Below are positions 1-11,656 of a stretch of 64,000 nucleotides of DNA, piece by piece. The stretch comes from Lineolata rhizophorae (Eukaryota; Ascomycota; Dothideomycetes; Lineolatales; Lineolataceae). Position numbers and translations under genes: made by a program. Location: positions 86,308 to 150,307 of the forward strand of contig MU001699.1 in NCBI GenBank assembly GCA_010093515.1, in the 5' to 3' direction. Within the stretch, counting starts at the first letter, position 1, and the number at the start of each line of letters is the position of its first letter. The notes beneath the pieces are model-generated. The model searched no databases. It saw only the letters and a program-made list of their open reading frames with translations, and had not been told where the DNA came from.

Positions 1-1109
1 CTTGGCAAAAGTGGTCGGCTCGCTTGGGTGGTCGGTTCGCTTGTGAAGTACGTTACATTATTATCGTATTTATGCTTTTGTGTAGGGGTTTAAAAGTAGT
101 TCTACCGTGTAGAAAAAGAAGACTGTCCCAAAATGCCAAAAATACCTCACGTGGTTTTGGTTCACTAAGTAACTCGAGTGTTTAACACTAGAAAAACAGT
201 GGAATATAACTGAAAAAGCGCGACCGAACGTAGAAGCCAACTAGTTCCTCCGGTTATTAGAGAAGATCGAACTCATTGAAATAAAGGTATATTCGTAGCA
301 AAGAATTAAATACTGAAATGTTTAAGAATGGCAATTGTCTGTTATAATATACTTAACTACAACCCGACTGTAAAGGCCTTCTGCACCTAGCAAAGGTGGT
401 TGTAGGAATGATGCTGTATAGGACTTATGGTCATCTACAGGTTATTTAGCATAACGCTATGAGAACAATATCTATAGAAGACCATTCACATTCCAAGGCA
501 TGTCTCATTGCGATGCGAATGTCGCAATTTGGTAAGTCTACGAACTGCTCTTGCTACGCTCACCACGTCCTGGCGATAAACACAATATTACAGACTCAAA
601 AACTAGGGCAGTTAGAGACTTGCTGCATAGTTTGCTATCGTCACTTTGTGAGTCGTCAGGGAGCAAACAGGAATAAGGCACGTCACCACTCACGTGATCA
701 ATATGCATTTGTCTGTCTGTCGATAGCAGCACATAACCACATCATCTGCACTAAAACAAGCAAAATTCATGGACAAAACACAATGGCATTTCGAGGCGTG
801 CGCATTTACTCTCTCGCCCTGCTTTTGTTGATGTATTTGACGCTTGAGAAGCTTGTGAAGCTTGTGGAATGCATCGTTACAGCCACCCAATCAGGATGCC
901 ATGTTGTCGGAGCTGCGCTCGGCTCTCGCGGGGCACAAAACCGCCGGCTTGACTCAACACAACCAAATCTCCCGCAACGTATGAATCTTCACGGCTTGAC
1001 CCGCGACCTCACGCGCAGTGCGAGAATCACGATCGACGACATCCGCCTCGTGGCATTCTACATCGCGCGAGCAAGACTCCAAGCGAATTCGCAGGGATAC
1101 GCAGCCGTA
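1..1109. other. Intergenic, AT-rich, upstream of eIF2B delta
   Basis: The first ~700 bases are AT-rich and stop-rich on both strands, and I recognise nothing in them. From about 780 the composition shifts towards GC as the eIF2B delta leader is approached. An open frame runs into the gene from position 459, but its first ~215 codons resemble no protein and are best taken as leader or chance readthrough. A 5' UTR intron cannot be excluded. Confidence 0.5.
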
Positions 1110-2832
1110 ATGGCGCCCACCGACATCACGGACAAGCCGCCCGAAACCGGCTCCGCTTCCTCCAACAACGCCACCACCTTGACCGCAGAATCTAACGCGC
1201 AGAGCAACACACCTACGGCTGCCACATCGCAATCATCCGCCCCAGCGCCTACTGCGAATGGCAGTGTAACGAAATCGCAGCCGTCCCAGCCACAGCAGAA
1301 GGCCAAAAGCGCGCCATCTGCCTCCGGCGACCAACCTAAGCTCTCCGGCGCCGAACTCAAGAAGCAAAAGAAGGCCGAGAAGGCGGCTAAACGTGAGCGT
1401 GAGAAGGCCGAGCGGGCAGCTGCGGCGGGAGGCGGTGCGGGAACGGGCCCGGGTCAGCAGCAGGGAGCCCCACAGCAGGGCGCGGGGGGAGGCCAACGGC
1501 GTCGCAGCGTGTCAGGCTCGGCGGGTGTCGCGCAGGGTGCCCAGGGACAAGGGCAGGGGCCAAAGACACCAACGCGTCGACGCGGGTCGCAGAGCGGAGG
1601 AGGAGCGGCTGGAGGAGCGACGGCGAGTACGGGAACGGCAACGGGAGTGGCGGCCGTAGCAAGGTCGGCTAAGGAGACATCCAAGGCAGCGAAGAAGGAA
1701 TGGGAAAGCAAGCAGGTTGGGCTGTTTGGGCACTTGTATGGGCAGCCCAGACGACACGGACTAGAGGGCGTGGCGAAGGAAGTGCATCCGGCGGTGCAGG
1801 CGCTGGGCCTGCAGATGAGCAGCTACGTGGTTTGCGGGAGCACGGCTAGATGTGTGGCAATGCTGATGGCATTTAAGAGCGTGGGTTTAGAGCAGTTTCC
1901 GGTCCCTACATGGTTGAAGCTAATCCACCTTTTAGGTCATCAACGACTACACCACGCCGCCCGGCACCTCGCTCGCTCGCCATCTCACCTCACACCACCT
2001 CTCCCCTCAGATCGACTACCTCAAGTCTTGCCGCCCTATAAGCATCTCCATGGGGAACGCGATCCGCTGGCTCAAAGATGTCATCATCAAGATTGACCCG
2101 TCAGTGCCCGAGCAGACCGCCAAGTCGCACCTGACCTCCTCCATCGATGCCTTTATCCGGGAACGCATCACGGCCGCCCACGTTGTCATCGAACGCAGTG
2201 CCAAGGCTAAGATCGCTGAGGGAGATACCATCCTCACGTATGCGCACTCGGCCATCGTGCGGCAGACGCTCCTCGCGGCGCATGCGGACGGGACGCGCTT
2301 TCGGGTGACGGTGGTGGACAGCAAGCCTTTGTATGAGGGCAAGCGGCTGGCGGCGCAGCTAGCGGCGGCGGGGATCCCGGTCCAGTACTGTCTGGTGAGC
2401 GCGGCGGCGCAGGCGATGCGCGATGCGAGCAAGGTTCTGCTGGGGGCGCACGCGATGCTGGGCAACGGGCGGCTGTATAGCCGGGTAGGCACGGCCATCG
2501 TGGCCATGCACGCGCACGCATCCGACGTGCCCGTCATCGTGTGCTGCGAGAGCGTCAAGTTCACGGACCGCGTCGCGCTCGACAGCGTCGTGGGCAACGA
2601 GGTGGCGCCGGCGGAGGAGCTGCTGGGCGAGCAGAAGCCGGCCGGCGGCGTCGGCGGCCCGGCCACCAGAGACGCCATCGTCCGGAAGTGGAAGGAGACG
2701 CCTAACTTGCTCATGCTGAACGTCTTGTTCGACGTCACGCCTGCCGAATATGTTAAGATGGTGGTGACGGAGTTTGGGAATCTACCGCCGACGTCGGTGC
2801 CGGTTGTGCATAGGATGAGCACGAATGCGTGA
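1110..2832 (+). CDS. GCD2: Translation initiation factor eIF2B, delta subunit
   Basis: Delta subunit of eIF2B, the cytosolic guanine-nucleotide exchange factor that recycles eIF2-GDP and is the target of stress control through eIF2-alpha phosphorylation. Two exons, 1110-1880 and 1936-2832, joined in phase 0 across a 55-nt intron (donor GTGGGT, acceptor TTTTAG), give 555 aa. The first ~210 residues are the low-complexity Ala/Gln/Gly/Lys-rich tail usual for fungal delta subunits. The IF-2B domain follows, with the family-typical runs LFGHLYGQPRR, HPAVQALGLQMSSY and, after the intron, SISMGNAIRWLKDVI. The start is the ATG that opens MAPTDITDKP; the upstream extension has no family likeness. Its 3' end faces the minus-strand gene at 3288-3812. 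Identification is firm. The start is likely but not proven, and the GTGGGT donor is slightly off consensus. Confidence 0.93.
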
Positions 2833-3287
2833 GATGGGTGCAGCCGGCGAAAAGCACGGGAGCACGGATGGGCTTTTTATAGTCCATATTGACGGTGAGC
2901 ATGGCGCTAGGGTGTAGCTTAATTCATCCGTCTAGAAGGGAGCATCTCGAGGTGTTTTGTTGGCGTAACTCGGCCTGTACTATTATGACTATATCTAGGT
3001 GTTTCGGCTTTCTACAGAATCGGCCGGATAGGAGCACAGAAACAGTGTATCAAATGCATACTTTGGTTATCTGGAGTGGTTTAGTTCGTTATTATCCAAC
3101 ATGCCAGTTTTGAATGAAGCGACATATTCACGCAAATATTTACAAGTACAGGACAGGGAATTCCTAACTGCAATGCAAACCGCCGAGCGCACCAAACTAT
3201 CCTTCGCACATAGAGACCATTTGTTAGCCACAGAACGCCAGCTCCAACCTATCCCAACCGTCATGTTCCTGTCCATCTTCCCTCCTC
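2833..3287. other. Convergent intergenic region
   Basis: This gap lies between the 3' ends of the eIF2B delta gene (+) and the DUF1757-like gene (-), so it should hold both 3' UTRs. I see no open frame worth calling and no recognisable element. Confidence 0.5.
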
Positions 3288-3812
3288 TCACTCCCCTTTT
3301 TTGCCCTTTTTCCACCCCTCCAAAAGCTCCCCTGCCAAAAACCCCCCTACACCCCCGGCCGCGGCGCTCCCAAGCCACCCCTTCCACCCCAGTCCCTTCA
3401 CCATCGCCACCTTGCCCCCGTTCGCCACCACGCCATAGGCTGCGGCCCCGACGGCGGCCCCGCCCAGCGTCCAGCGGTCCGCCCGCACCTGTCCCGCGTT
3501 TTCCTGCAGGCGCCAGGCGCGGTCCTGCCACTCGATAGGCTCGCGGGCGCGCATGCGGCCGGCGAGCGCGAGGAGGCCGACGGCGGGGCCGATGACGGCG
3601 CCGCGGCCGGCGTGGGCGACGAGGCGGGGCAGGAAGGGCGACGAGGCGCCGGGCCGGCCGAGGAAGCGGAGCGTCAGGTGGGTCAGGGTGCCGCTGGCGA
3701 GGCCGAGCGCGGAGCCCAGGAAGAAGGTCGCGCGCAGGACGTGCGTGGTGAGGATGGCGCGCGCGTAGGGTTGGTCCTCTTCGTAGGCGGCGTGCGGGAA
3801 GAGGCTTGTCAT
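3288..3812 (-). CDS. Small fungal membrane protein, DUF1757-like
   Basis: Single-exon 174-aa protein starting at an ATG (3812) and ending TGA. About four hydrophobic Gly/Ala-rich segments are visible, near residues 20-48, 65-85, 115-135 and 143-162, separated by charged stretches such as RMRAREPIEWQDRAWRLQ. The N-terminus TSLFPHAAYEEDQPYARAIL resembles my recollection of the fungal DUF1757 family, small multi-pass proteins of unknown role that may be organellar. This family call is from memory and cannot be confirmed here. No cleavable signal peptide is obvious. It lies tail to tail with the eIF2B delta gene. The function is unknown. Confidence 0.72.
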   Translation of the reverse strand: MTSLFPHAAYEEDQPYARAILTTHVLRATFFLGSALGLASGTLTHLTLRFLGRPGASSPFLPRLVAHAGRGAVIGPAVGLLALAGRMRAREPIEWQDRAWRLQENAGQVRADRWTLGGAAVGAAAYGVVANGGKVAMVKGLGWKGWLGSAAAGGVGGFLAGELLEGWKKGKKGE

Positions 3813-4744
3813 GGTGGGTGGTGGAGGTCGCGGGCTCGCGGTCGTGGTGCGCGGGCACGTGTTTGGCTGGCGCGTAGGCTTGGCGACGGTGCGCGGCAGA
3901 CGCGATCGTGGTCGAGCCGCCCGTGGGATTGGATGGGCTTCTTGTTGGTAGACCGGGGTTAGGTAAACGGGAGAGGGGGACCCGCGGTTGTGGGATCGAA
4001 TCTCTTTGCGTTCAAGTTTTTCTTATCTCAAAGGTTCGAGGACGAATGGCTCCACAACTGGCCTTGTCCTTTGAAACTTTCGAAGTGCGAGGACGGTCGT
4101 ACCATGGTGCCGGCGGACGGCAAAACTGCTTATTATATTCGGACGCGCTGGCATTGGTCGATCGTGGCCTGAGCTCAGGACGGAATCGGCCGTATCGTGA
4201 GCCAAAAGGATCGCGTTCCCCGCTGGTCGGCCAAACGTTGTTGCCGACGACCGCGACCGGCGCCGATTAGACCACGCAAGTTCCCACTGGCTTACTTAGC
4301 TTTCGGACAACAGATGAGCAACGACTATTCCATAAAAGCCGCATCGACGCTGACCCAACTCGATGCGGTTCGAGCCCGTTGATGTTGCCTTAGCGTCGTC
4401 GATTTGTAATTAGGTTTCTTGGTTTGGACCGTTTGTTGTTGGCAGCTTGTGAGGCTAGTGTTAGGGTTGGTGGCAGATCACAGGACTGGCCTGGAGCTCG
4501 AACAACGTGAGTATCCAATGGTCTTTGTTGTGCCGGGACAGCTCTATCTACACCAGCAATTGATCCAGTTCCTTCAACCCCTGCTCTGAATCGACCGATG
4601 TTCCCTTCGTCTTCTAGTTCACTAACCTTCATCTCCCTTCCAATATTCTCTTATTCTCTTCCTTTGCTTCAACCCTTAGTCTGAGTCGATCTACATTCTC
4701 TCAGTCTTCCGGACCACCAACCGTCACTCTCCTTCCCAGCTTGC
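3813..4744. other. Intergenic region between two minus-strand genes
   Basis: It holds the promoter of the DUF1757-like gene (left end) and the 3' region of the 509-aa gene (right end). A tRNA-like B-box string near 4370 (GGTTCGAGCCC) has no matching A box and was rejected. Nothing else is recognised. Confidence 0.45.
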
Positions 4745-6274
4745 TCATGATTCCCGGCGCCTTTTCTTAACCCTTGTACGCGGACTCGAACTTCTCAAGT
4801 CCAAGGGAGAAAGCCTCAACGTCTTTCCCTCAGGACATGGCAAGTCCGCAATTCCAACAAATTCGACCTTGCCAGACATGTGTTCAAAATAGCCCAACAC
4901 GTCTCCGTTCTCGAATGTAATCTTTCCTGCGCCCGACAGAGGCACGACGTTGGCCAAGGTGCCAGAGACATCGCCGCGCCACAAGAATTGAAGGGGCACC
5001 CCGGCTTGCAGTGCCTCGGGCGGCACTTGGAAATCGAGCGAACCGGTGAAGAAGCCCACATCGAACCAGCCGCGGATTTTGTTGGTGGAACGGTCGACGA
5101 TGAAGCGCATCCAGGGCTCGCGGGTCGCGGATAGGGCGCTGTTCTCCTCTGAGTCCAAGGTTGTGAGGGAAAACCTGTCAGATATAAGGCAGGAAGGCTT
5201 TTTCTTTCTCATTTGCTTTGCCTTGGCTGGTGGTGGGCTCGGCGAAGGTTGCGGTTCAGCCGAACTGGATGCAACGATGTCTTGGCTGCTAGTGTTCGTC
5301 ACATCACTGCCATAGGTGCGCTGTCCTCCGCTGGGAGGTCTTCCCTTCTCGAGTGTCATCCGACATTTCTCGATGATGCTCTCGGCGTCGAACTCCAAAA
5401 CTGCGGATGACAAGTCGCGCCGGCCAAAGAAGCCCCAACCGCCCTTATCGTTCTTCGCCTCGTCTGACTTCCCCTCGAGCTTGTCCCCGAGCTTGAACCA
5501 CCCGAATACATCGACCCACCGGGCGAAGCCGGGCAACCGCGCATCACCATGCTTGTCACCATCTCCCCTGAAGCAAATGATCCCCTCCTGCCCCTCTAAC
5601 ACTACGGCCGGCTCGGACACCGAGTGGCCCGCCCACTGGAAGTTGTAGCCCGCACACCCGAGGTACGTCGTGTGGCCGCGGCTGACATCGACGTACAGGG
5701 CGCCGAGATGTGCGCCGGTGTTGAACGACCCCCACAGTTCCTGCGGGCCCACCCTCGCAACCACCAGGTGGAACGGCGTGCTGTCCAACTCGCCGCCCAA
5801 CTGCTCCAGGTGGATATTGTACGTCGCGGGGTCGCGGGGCAGCGGCGGCAGCCGGAGCGGGGGCGGAGCCGGTGACGGTGGGAGCGTGGGCGACGGCGGT
5901 GCCGCCGGTGGAGATGGAGGAGACGTGGTGAGGCCGTCGCCCGTCGGGGCGTCCGAGTCGTACGTCCTGACCCGCTTGAGTGGCGGGTTGGTGGTGCAAC
6001 CTGCGTCCGAGGACGAGGACGCCAGGTCGATTTCGACCGGACGCTTGTGTCGGGCGGTCGGCTGCGGCTGCGGCTGCAGCTGCGGCTGCTGTTGGGCCGG
6101 CGCCGGCGGCGGACTCGAGGCCCAGTTACCGTCCCCCACCGTGGCCGCCCCATCGTGCATCGCGGCCCGCTGCGCGGGCGAGCTCGCGATGGGGCCTACG
6201 TCCTCGGAGGACGATAGGCCGACGATGAGGGACGGCTGGGTTTGGGCGGACAACTTCCGAGCCGGGGACATCAT
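4745..6274 (-). CDS. Uncharacterised fungal protein with a repeated beta-rich domain
   Basis: Intronless 509-aa protein from tandem ATGs at 6274/6271. I do not recognise the family. The first ~150 residues are disordered and rich in Gln, Pro and Ser, with two stretches that look like SUMO-interacting motifs: SLIVGLSSSED near residue 15 and VEIDLASSSSD near residue 80. Two similar beta-rich blocks follow. The first (about 150-270) has ELWGSFNTGAHLGAL then NFQWAGHS and GIICFRGDGD. The second (about 385-480) has KIRGWFDVGFFTGSL then QFLWRGDV and KITFENGD. The spacing suggests an internal duplication. The linker contains KQMRKKK and the C-terminus ends in RVKKRRR, both possible nuclear signals. 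A nuclear, SUMO-linked role is inference only. The N-terminus is near the 1.85-kb divergent gap shared with DOT1. Confidence 0.75.
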   Translation of the reverse strand: MMSPARKLSAQTQPSLIVGLSSSEDVGPIASSPAQRAAMHDGAATVGDGNWASSPPPAPAQQQPQLQPQPQPTARHKRPVEIDLASSSSDAGCTTNPPLKRVRTYDSDAPTGDGLTTSPPSPPAAPPSPTLPPSPAPPPLRLPPLPRDPATYNIHLEQLGGELDSTPFHLVVARVGPQELWGSFNTGAHLGALYVDVSRGHTTYLGCAGYNFQWAGHSVSEPAVVLEGQEGIICFRGDGDKHGDARLPGFARWVDVFGWFKLGDKLEGKSDEAKNDKGGWGFFGRRDLSSAVLEFDAESIIEKCRMTLEKGRPPSGGQRTYGSDVTNTSSQDIVASSSAEPQPSPSPPPAKAKQMRKKKPSCLISDRFSLTTLDSEENSALSATREPWMRFIVDRSTNKIRGWFDVGFFTGSLDFQVPPEALQAGVPLQFLWRGDVSGTLANVVPLSGAGKITFENGDVLGYFEHMSGKVEFVGIADLPCPEGKTLRLSPLDLRSSSPRTRVKKRRRES

Positions 6275-8120
6275 TGGTAGGAGACTACGCTAGGTTGCGC
6301 GAGGTTAATAAGATGCCTATGCTTGTAGGTGTGCGGAATGTCCAAACTGATGCGGCGATGTGTAGATAGAAGGTAGGTGGTATGCTAAAGAGGAAGAGGA
6401 GGTAGGCTTACGCAAGGGCGGAAGTTCAAAGACGGATGCGACGACGGCGCTTGAAACGTGCGGTGTCGCGTAGACGGAAGGCGCAATGAGCAAGAAACGG
6501 ACGAGCTTGCTAATGTGGGCAATAATAGAGCTCGATGTGCTGTGTGTGGACGCAAGGAAGTGTGAGAAAGAAGGCTTTGAACAGATCTGCTGTGACTGTG
6601 TGTCTGTGTGTGTAGGAAGGTATTTTGAAGCGGAGGGTGGAGAGCAAATTTAAAGCGTGTGTGTGGAAGGAGGGCGATAGCAAGGCGTCGGCGTGAGGTC
6701 AAATACTCACTCTAGATGTCTCCACGATGTCATCGCCGCCGTCGCCGCCGCCGCCGGCTGTTATTGTCCCAGCCGCTGCCCATTTCTGAGTCGTCCAAGA
6801 CGACTTACCCGCCTTGCGGTAAGGGATCCCAGGTTGCAGGGTATTCTGGAGTCTGTAGGTGATTGTTAGTTTCCGACGACAAGAGCGTCTTTCTCGTTCT
6901 TGGGTGTCGCATGGTGCGTGCCTCCTAGCACATGCAAGCGTTCACGATGCCTAACATCAAGGGTGGCATACCCGTTTGGACTCCAGCTTTGGGGCCGTAC
7001 CTGCCGGCCAGGCATTGGCCCTCAGGCCCTCCACGTCTGGCATTCCCCGACCAAATCGCTGGTGGGGTTAAAGAAGCCCTTGATGGCGGGCTGATGTGGG
7101 GTGGTAGGAGGAAGTAGACAGGGTGGAAGTTTTGCATATTTATTTTCTTAGTACGTAGTGTGCTAGACTTCTAACCGAAAGGACTCGCTTACGGCTAAGT
7201 TAGCCGTGAATGTGTACGTAGTATAGAGATGTGCACAGTAGTGACGTCTCTAGAGCTATATTTCTGTGGATAGCTGCAGTTCGCTTAGATTCAACTTGCA
7301 AGTCTGCTAGAGCAGGTGGCCCAATCGGGACTTTAGCTCTACCTTTTTACCATGGGCTCTCTACACTATGTAGCTCATTCAATGATTCGGTGACGTGCTG
7401 CGATTCAGCCAGTCAGCCCCATCGTTGATGTAGTGTTGGTGTTGGTGTTGGATTATCTCCTCGGGCCCCATCACCTTTTGTGCAAGCTAGAAATGGATTA
7501 TGACGGAACTTTAAATTTGCCTTGGGCTGTATTTGGCGGCGAGAGGGACAGTTCACAGGTGGTTGTAGTTGGCCATGCGGTAGATGCCGATCTCCTCTGC
7601 GCCCGGAGACAGCTTGGAGTTTGGCAGATTGCCCAAGACGGCTAGCGGCGGCGTTGGCCCGCGGCTGCAAGGCAGGGGTGACGGGCGTCAGGCACGGACC
7701 CTCAGCACCGGGTCTGCCCAGTGGATCCCGGCCAACGGCCGCCGTGCACGTGCCCGTAGCCGGCGGCCCTCGGTCCCTGCTTTTCCTCACCTTCCCGTCT
7801 CTCGTCCATCTGCAGATCCGTTGCGCGTCTGTATTTTCCCGCGTATTCTTTGTCGTCTCTCCAGCGTTATCTTTCATGCGCTCGTGCGCCTGTCCATCCG
7901 CAAAGTATTGCTTTTGTTCCGTATCAATCTTCCACGCGTCTCGCCGGCTCTGCCTCCATCTCGTCGCCACGTATATGGCGTGATTAGCGGTCTACCATTC
8001 CTCCCGCCAACGTACCTATAGCGTGCGCACTTCTACAGCTCTTCCAATGATAGGTACTTAGGGGATTTTTCTGTCACCAGCACCAGCACAGCAAGCTAGA
8101 TCAGACTACCTACGCGAGTC
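6275..8120. promoter_or_regulatory. Divergent intergenic region between the 509-aa gene and DOT1
   Basis: 1.85 kb between two divergent starts, so it must hold both promoters and leaders. On the minus side 6385-6700 is pyrimidine-rich when read towards the 509-aa gene, as fungal leaders often are. A GCC-repeat run lies near 6735-6760. Small open frames here (6900-7140, 7430-8020) show no protein-like composition and I do not call them. Confidence 0.45.
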
Positions 8121-9866
8121 ATGTTCATAGTGCCGAAGAAGCTCGAAATCAAAACGGGCACGCGTCCCGTGGAGAAGAAGCCCAAGCCCAACGGCCCCAC
8201 TGCCGCCGCCGCCTCCTCCTCCTCCTCTTCCGCTAGGCGCGCCACGTCGGCCGCCCCGACGTCCGCGCGCCGCGACTCCTCCTCGACCGCCGGCGCCCAG
8301 CATCTCCGCAAGCACGCATCACACGCGTCGCTCGCCCCGCGCAGCGGCGTGGACCGCTTCCGCGCCATACACCGGGTAGCGAGCGCGGGCGGCGACGAGC
8401 GGCGCGGGCGTGGGCGCGGGCGCAGCGGCGACGACACGGCGAGCCCGGCGTCGCGGAAGCGGAAGCGGCACGCGGAGGTGGTGCAGACTTTCAGCTCAGA
8501 CAGCAGCGAGTCAGACGATGGGGAGGGCATCGGTGGAAGTGGTAGGGCAGGAGTGGATGCGCTGAGCGTGAGGGGCGCGGAGGGGAGGAAAGCGCTGAGG
8601 GCGAGTCCGGTGGGTACAGGCCTGTTGGAGGGAGATGGGAAGAGAATGGTTAGGGATGTGACTGTGTTTCCGGGCGGCGCGGAGGAAGGCGGTGGCAAAA
8701 AGAAGCGGAGGGGTATTATTCATGCGGCGGATTTCACGGGCGGCGATGATAAAGCGTCGTATGTGCCGGCATTTGAGGAAGAGGAGACGATCCTAGTCGA
8801 GCTACAGTATCCATCGGTTACCAAGCCTGAACGGTGAGCTATCCAAGTTTAGAACTTCGCGTTCATGTCCTAGAGACGGACTCTCGCTGATGAAACCTCT
8901 CCTGCCAGGTTCGAGCTTGTAGTCCCTAAAAAGGACGACGGCTTCAAGCCCCTAGAAGACATCATCCAATCTACCGAACACATCCTACGCAACTACCTCC
9001 CACCATCACAAAAGGAGGCTCTTCTCGATGACTCTACTGGTATCGTTCGCCGGCTTAAGCGGGCCATATTCCACCGCTCGGCGCCCAACTTCCGCACCGT
9101 GCTTGCCGAGTTCAACGAGATCATTAGCAGGGCCGTGCGCGACGGCACCGTAGCACGCACGCTCGACAGCACCACAGCGCTGCCACTCCCGCTTGTAAAC
9201 CGCATCCTAGAGCAGTGCTACGCGCGGACCGTCTCGCCGCGCGTCGAGTCGCTGACCGAGTACAACGCGGGCTCGGACAACGTCTTTGGCGAGCTAATGC
9301 CGCGGTTCGCGCACCAGATCTTCGCCGACACGGGGCTCAAGGCCGAGCACGTCTTCGTCGACCTGGGCTCCGGCGTCGCCAACGTGGTGCTCCAGGCGGC
9401 GCTGCAGACGGGCTGCGAGGCTGTCGGCATAGAGGTGATGCCCAACCCGGCCAGGCTAGCGGAGCGGCAGCTGCGCGAGTTCGAGCCGCGGTGCCGGCGA
9501 TGGGGGCTCAAGACGGGGCGGGTTAGATTGTTCGAAGGCGACTTCCTCAATTGCCCGGAGCTGGACGCGATCCTGCAGAAGGCGGACGTGGTGCTGGTGA
9601 ACAATTACGTCTTCAGCCCCGCGACGAACGAGAAGTTGGTCATCAAGTTTTTGGATCTCAAGGACGGGGCGAGGGTGGTGAGCCTGAAGAACTTCCAGAA
9701 GGTTGGCCACAGGATTACTGTTAGAAACCAAGAAGATCCGGTCAACCTGCTCGAAGTGGAGAGGAAGGAGTACGGAAGTGGATGCGTGAGTTGGGTTGAT
9801 AGGGGTGGGGAGTATTTTGTGGCGGTCAAGGACTCCGGAAGGGTGGGCAGGATGCTGGGCAGGTGA
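8121..9866 (+). CDS. DOT1: Histone H3-K79 methyltransferase DOT1
   Basis: Nucleosomal histone H3 lysine-79 methyltransferase, acting in the nucleus in silencing and checkpoint control. Exons 8121-8833 and 8909-9866 are split by a 75-nt intron (GTGAGC ... GCTGATG ... CCAG) inside an Arg codon, giving 556 aa. Residues 1-240 are basic and Ser/Ala-rich (FIVPKKLEIKTG, ASRKRKRH, GGKKKRRG), fitting a DNA or nucleosome-binding tail. The DOT1 catalytic fold follows: SAM-binding motif FVDLGSGVANVVLQAA near 387-402, GIEVMPNPARLAERQ, the NNYVFSPATNEKL loop near 469, and VVSLKNF. The start is the first ATG of the frame. The stop TGA overlaps a good donor (AGGTGAGT), so a short terminal exon is possible (see findings). 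Confidence 0.93.
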
Positions 9867-11640
9867 GTACCAGAGTTGGGGGTTGTATGATTACTGTTTC
9901 CATCAGTGGTATGTGGATGAACAAGGCGAATGGCTATGGCGTGTCAACGGCTACGGGCGGAGAGGTCCGACAGGTTTTTGTTTGGGCGGCCTTCTAGAAT
10001 GTTCCTTTGGAACGCAGGACGCATTGGCGCGGAGATAGACTAGCGCACAGCTTCAGAGCAGGGCGAAACTTGGCTTATCGCCAAATTGAATGGGAGCATT
10101 GGCGGGCGCTTGAAGAGCTGTCTTTCGGCTTTGGCTATCAAATGGGCGATTGGTACGAAACGAAGTTAAATGTATATCACCAAAGGCAGGCTATGGGGAG
10201 GTGTGGCTGGCCTGCGCCTCCCGGGCAAAAGTGTTCATTTAGTTATGGTTCACGTCCTTAGAGTTCAACAAGTTTCATTGGATACTTCCCTACTACTTAG
10301 TATAGCCCCTGGTGTTAGGAACTTAATCACGCAAGGTACTACATGTCGCCATATCTTGTCGTTGGTACGACCCGCATAAGCCGTGCGGAAGCGACTCCCA
10401 GAGATTGAGTCCTCGACATCGCTCTGCTACTTCGGTACGCAATGAGGTAACTTCTTTATCTGTCCCATGATTTAATTCAAGCGATACTAATGCAGTCATG
10501 AGTCATTCAGCTATACACTGAACGCTATGGTTTGGGGACTTAAAAACACATGTACGAGGCCCGCTGCGAAAAGTATTTGGGCCGCTTATCCAGACAGGCT
10601 AGATTCGGCAAAATTAGGGTCCATAGGTGGAATCGAAGAGCTCAACCGGATCGAAAATCTAGGTACTAACCTGATAGAGTAGTTCCGCGGTATTAGATAC
10701 CCGAAAACCATAGAATGAGACGTTGACTCGAATAACACCGCTAATAAAGTGTCGCTTCGGCCACGAATGAGCTAAGAGGGTAGAAATTACTACAAAGGGG
10801 TTGCTCCTACATAGCTCGGAGTCTGTGCAACGCTTGGTAGAGGGACCTACCACATTTCTAAATTATCCCCATGTGCTATAAATATAATAGATCAACTTTA
10901 GTCCTTTCTAAGAATCCTTATCTTCTCGCTCTCCCTATTGGTATAGCTATGCCTTAATATCTTAGACCACGCAATTAGAAATATATGACAACACAGCAGA
11001 TATGATCAAAAGCGGAGTCATTTAGCCGCTTTGAATTGAGGTGTCTGATTTTCTTGCGATGCTCGGTCTTGCAGTTAGGCCCCAATGATCAGGATTATCC
11101 CAGTAGAAAATTCCACCCTTGTGGCCCTTTGACTTAGCAATTTTCCAGCTGTTGTGATGTAGTGGAAATGCCCAGCCTTGTTTTTGACAGTACACATGCG
11201 GCTCAACAAGTCATATGATCCTTTACTCCCCTACACTTTATATATCTAAGTAGTCTGCTCTTTCCTTCTAATAATCTTCCTTTTAGTTTGTATCCTATTG
11301 CTAACTACAATGGATACTTTAAGCTACTAAACGGTTACTCGCCCTAATATACATAGAATAAATTTAACCTCTTGCTAGGGCATTTGAAGTATAACTCAAA
11401 TGTTTTTTGCGCGGATATTTAAAGGGAGGAGGAAAGCAACATATATTGACATAGCCGGAAGTGGTTTTTTAACCTCATGACTATTTAAGACCTACTTGTC
11501 GGAATGTAACACTGCTAGCCATTGAAATTATAAGAGCAATTGATTGGAAGGCTTATGGAGTCCTTGAGAAATAACGAGCTGTTCCATATGTCTTAAAAAG
11601 CACTCCTCCTTATTCTCTCTTCTAGTACATGAACTCTATC
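9867..11640. other. AT-rich intergenic region, no gene seen
   Basis: 1.8 kb downstream of DOT1, markedly lower in GC than the flanks from about 10,250. No long frames on either strand and no terminal repeats that I could find. It may be old decayed DNA. I see nothing that can be named. Confidence 0.5.
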
Positions 11641-11656
11641 AACATTCCGAGCGATC

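Noticed and set aside
459-1109. N-terminal extension of eIF2B delta to position 459
   Set aside because: The extra ~215 codons are not similar to any eIF2B delta N-terminus and lie in AT-rich DNA; the ATG at 1110 fits the family.
4330-4390. Possible tRNA gene (GGTTCGAGCCC B-box-like string)
   Set aside because: No A box at the right distance and no cloverleaf pairing found.
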